Shown here piece after piece: positions 7,410 to 7,567 of a stretch of DNA of 7,567 nt; the first letter of the stretch is position 1; the number at the start of each line of letters is the position of its first letter. The stretch spans positions 1 through 7,567 of the forward strand of contig QHYP01000187.1 in the NCBI GenBank assembly GCA_003224195.1, given 5' to 3'. This DNA comes from Acidobacteriota bacterium (GTDB lineage: Bacteria; Acidobacteriota; Terriglobia; Acidiferrales; UBA7541). The notes under the pieces were generated by a model that saw nothing but the letters and a program-made list of their open reading frames with translations, was not told where the DNA came from and ran no database searches. The position numbers were made by a program, and so were the translations under genes.

Positions 7410-7567
7410 TTAACCTTTGGCTTTGGGCGGAACGTAGCCTTCGGGCAGCTTGGCGCCTTCACCGAAGAAAAACTGCTCCATTTGCTCTTCCATGATTTTC
7501 TGGGAGTTTGGGTCGAGAGGGTTGAGGCGGTACTCGTTCATGATCATCTTGGAGTGCTCGAGCCACA
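7410..7567 (-). CDS. Unrecognised protein, C-terminal 51 residues (gene continues beyond the window)
   Basis: The minus strand is open from the right edge to a TAA at 7412-7410. It encodes a tail that reads WLEHSKMIMNEYRL, then NPLDPNSQKIMEEQMEQFFF and GEGAKLPEGYVPPKAKG. It has a charged, Met/Gln-rich amphipathic helix and a Pro/Lys-rich end, with no membrane segment or cysteine. I do not recognise the family. It converges with the ATP-grasp gene, with 33 bp between the two stops, so it is not part of that operon. Codon use looks like the GC-rich host and the reading is protein-like, so I believe the gene is real. Confidence 0.7.
   Translation of the reverse strand, partial: WLEHSKMIMNEYRLNPLDPNSQKIMEEQMEQFFFGEGAKLPEGYVPPKAKG

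Overview
The window is high-GC bacterial chromosome with one visibly lower-GC insert. The gene set (AcnA-type aconitase, a CUAEP-tail radical SAM protein, a VapBC-like remnant) and the style of the spacers fit an acidobacterium or a similar soil lineage. That placement is an inference and no rRNA or marker gene is present.

Bases 1-1060 are the accessory part. Bases 1-300 hold no convincing gene. At 301-329 lies a consensus sigma-70 promoter (TTGACA, 17 bp, TATACT). It drives a compact, strongly structured RNA of about 118 nt that ends in a textbook intrinsic terminator at 429-453. Directly after the terminator U-tract come a strong Shine-Dalgarno and the start of a NYN-domain (PIN-like) nuclease gene at 473. 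This layout, promoter, structured RNA, terminator, nuclease, resembles type III toxin-antitoxin loci and attenuated leaders, but I do not recognise the RNA. A type II toxin-antitoxin remnant follows on the minus strand: an intact Phd/VapB-like antitoxin (1170-1403) with its own promoter and operator repeats, and a vapC toxin gene cut after about 38 family-like codons. The cut coincides with a short repeat also found at the left of the insert. Bases 1404-1788 are a spacer with several palindromes.

Bases 1789-4488 (minus strand) encode a complete aconitase (AcnA). It is transcribed divergently from a plus-strand pair: a radical SAM protein and an ATP-grasp ligase. The radical SAM frame appears to stop at TGA 5965-5967, but translation through that TGA gives Cys-Sec-Ala-Glu-Pro, the CUAEP tail of a known radical SAM selenoprotein family. 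A perfect GC-rich hairpin (5980-5997) with loop AGTT sits at the right distance to be a bacterial SECIS. I therefore annotate the gene to 6045, with selenocysteine at residue 459. The readthrough stop lies 11 nt before the ATP-grasp start, so the two genes are probably translated in a coupled way and may act in one modification or biosynthetic pathway. A partial minus-strand gene of unknown function enters at the right edge.

The two most notable elements are the selenocysteine reading of the radical SAM gene and the RNA-NYN nuclease module.
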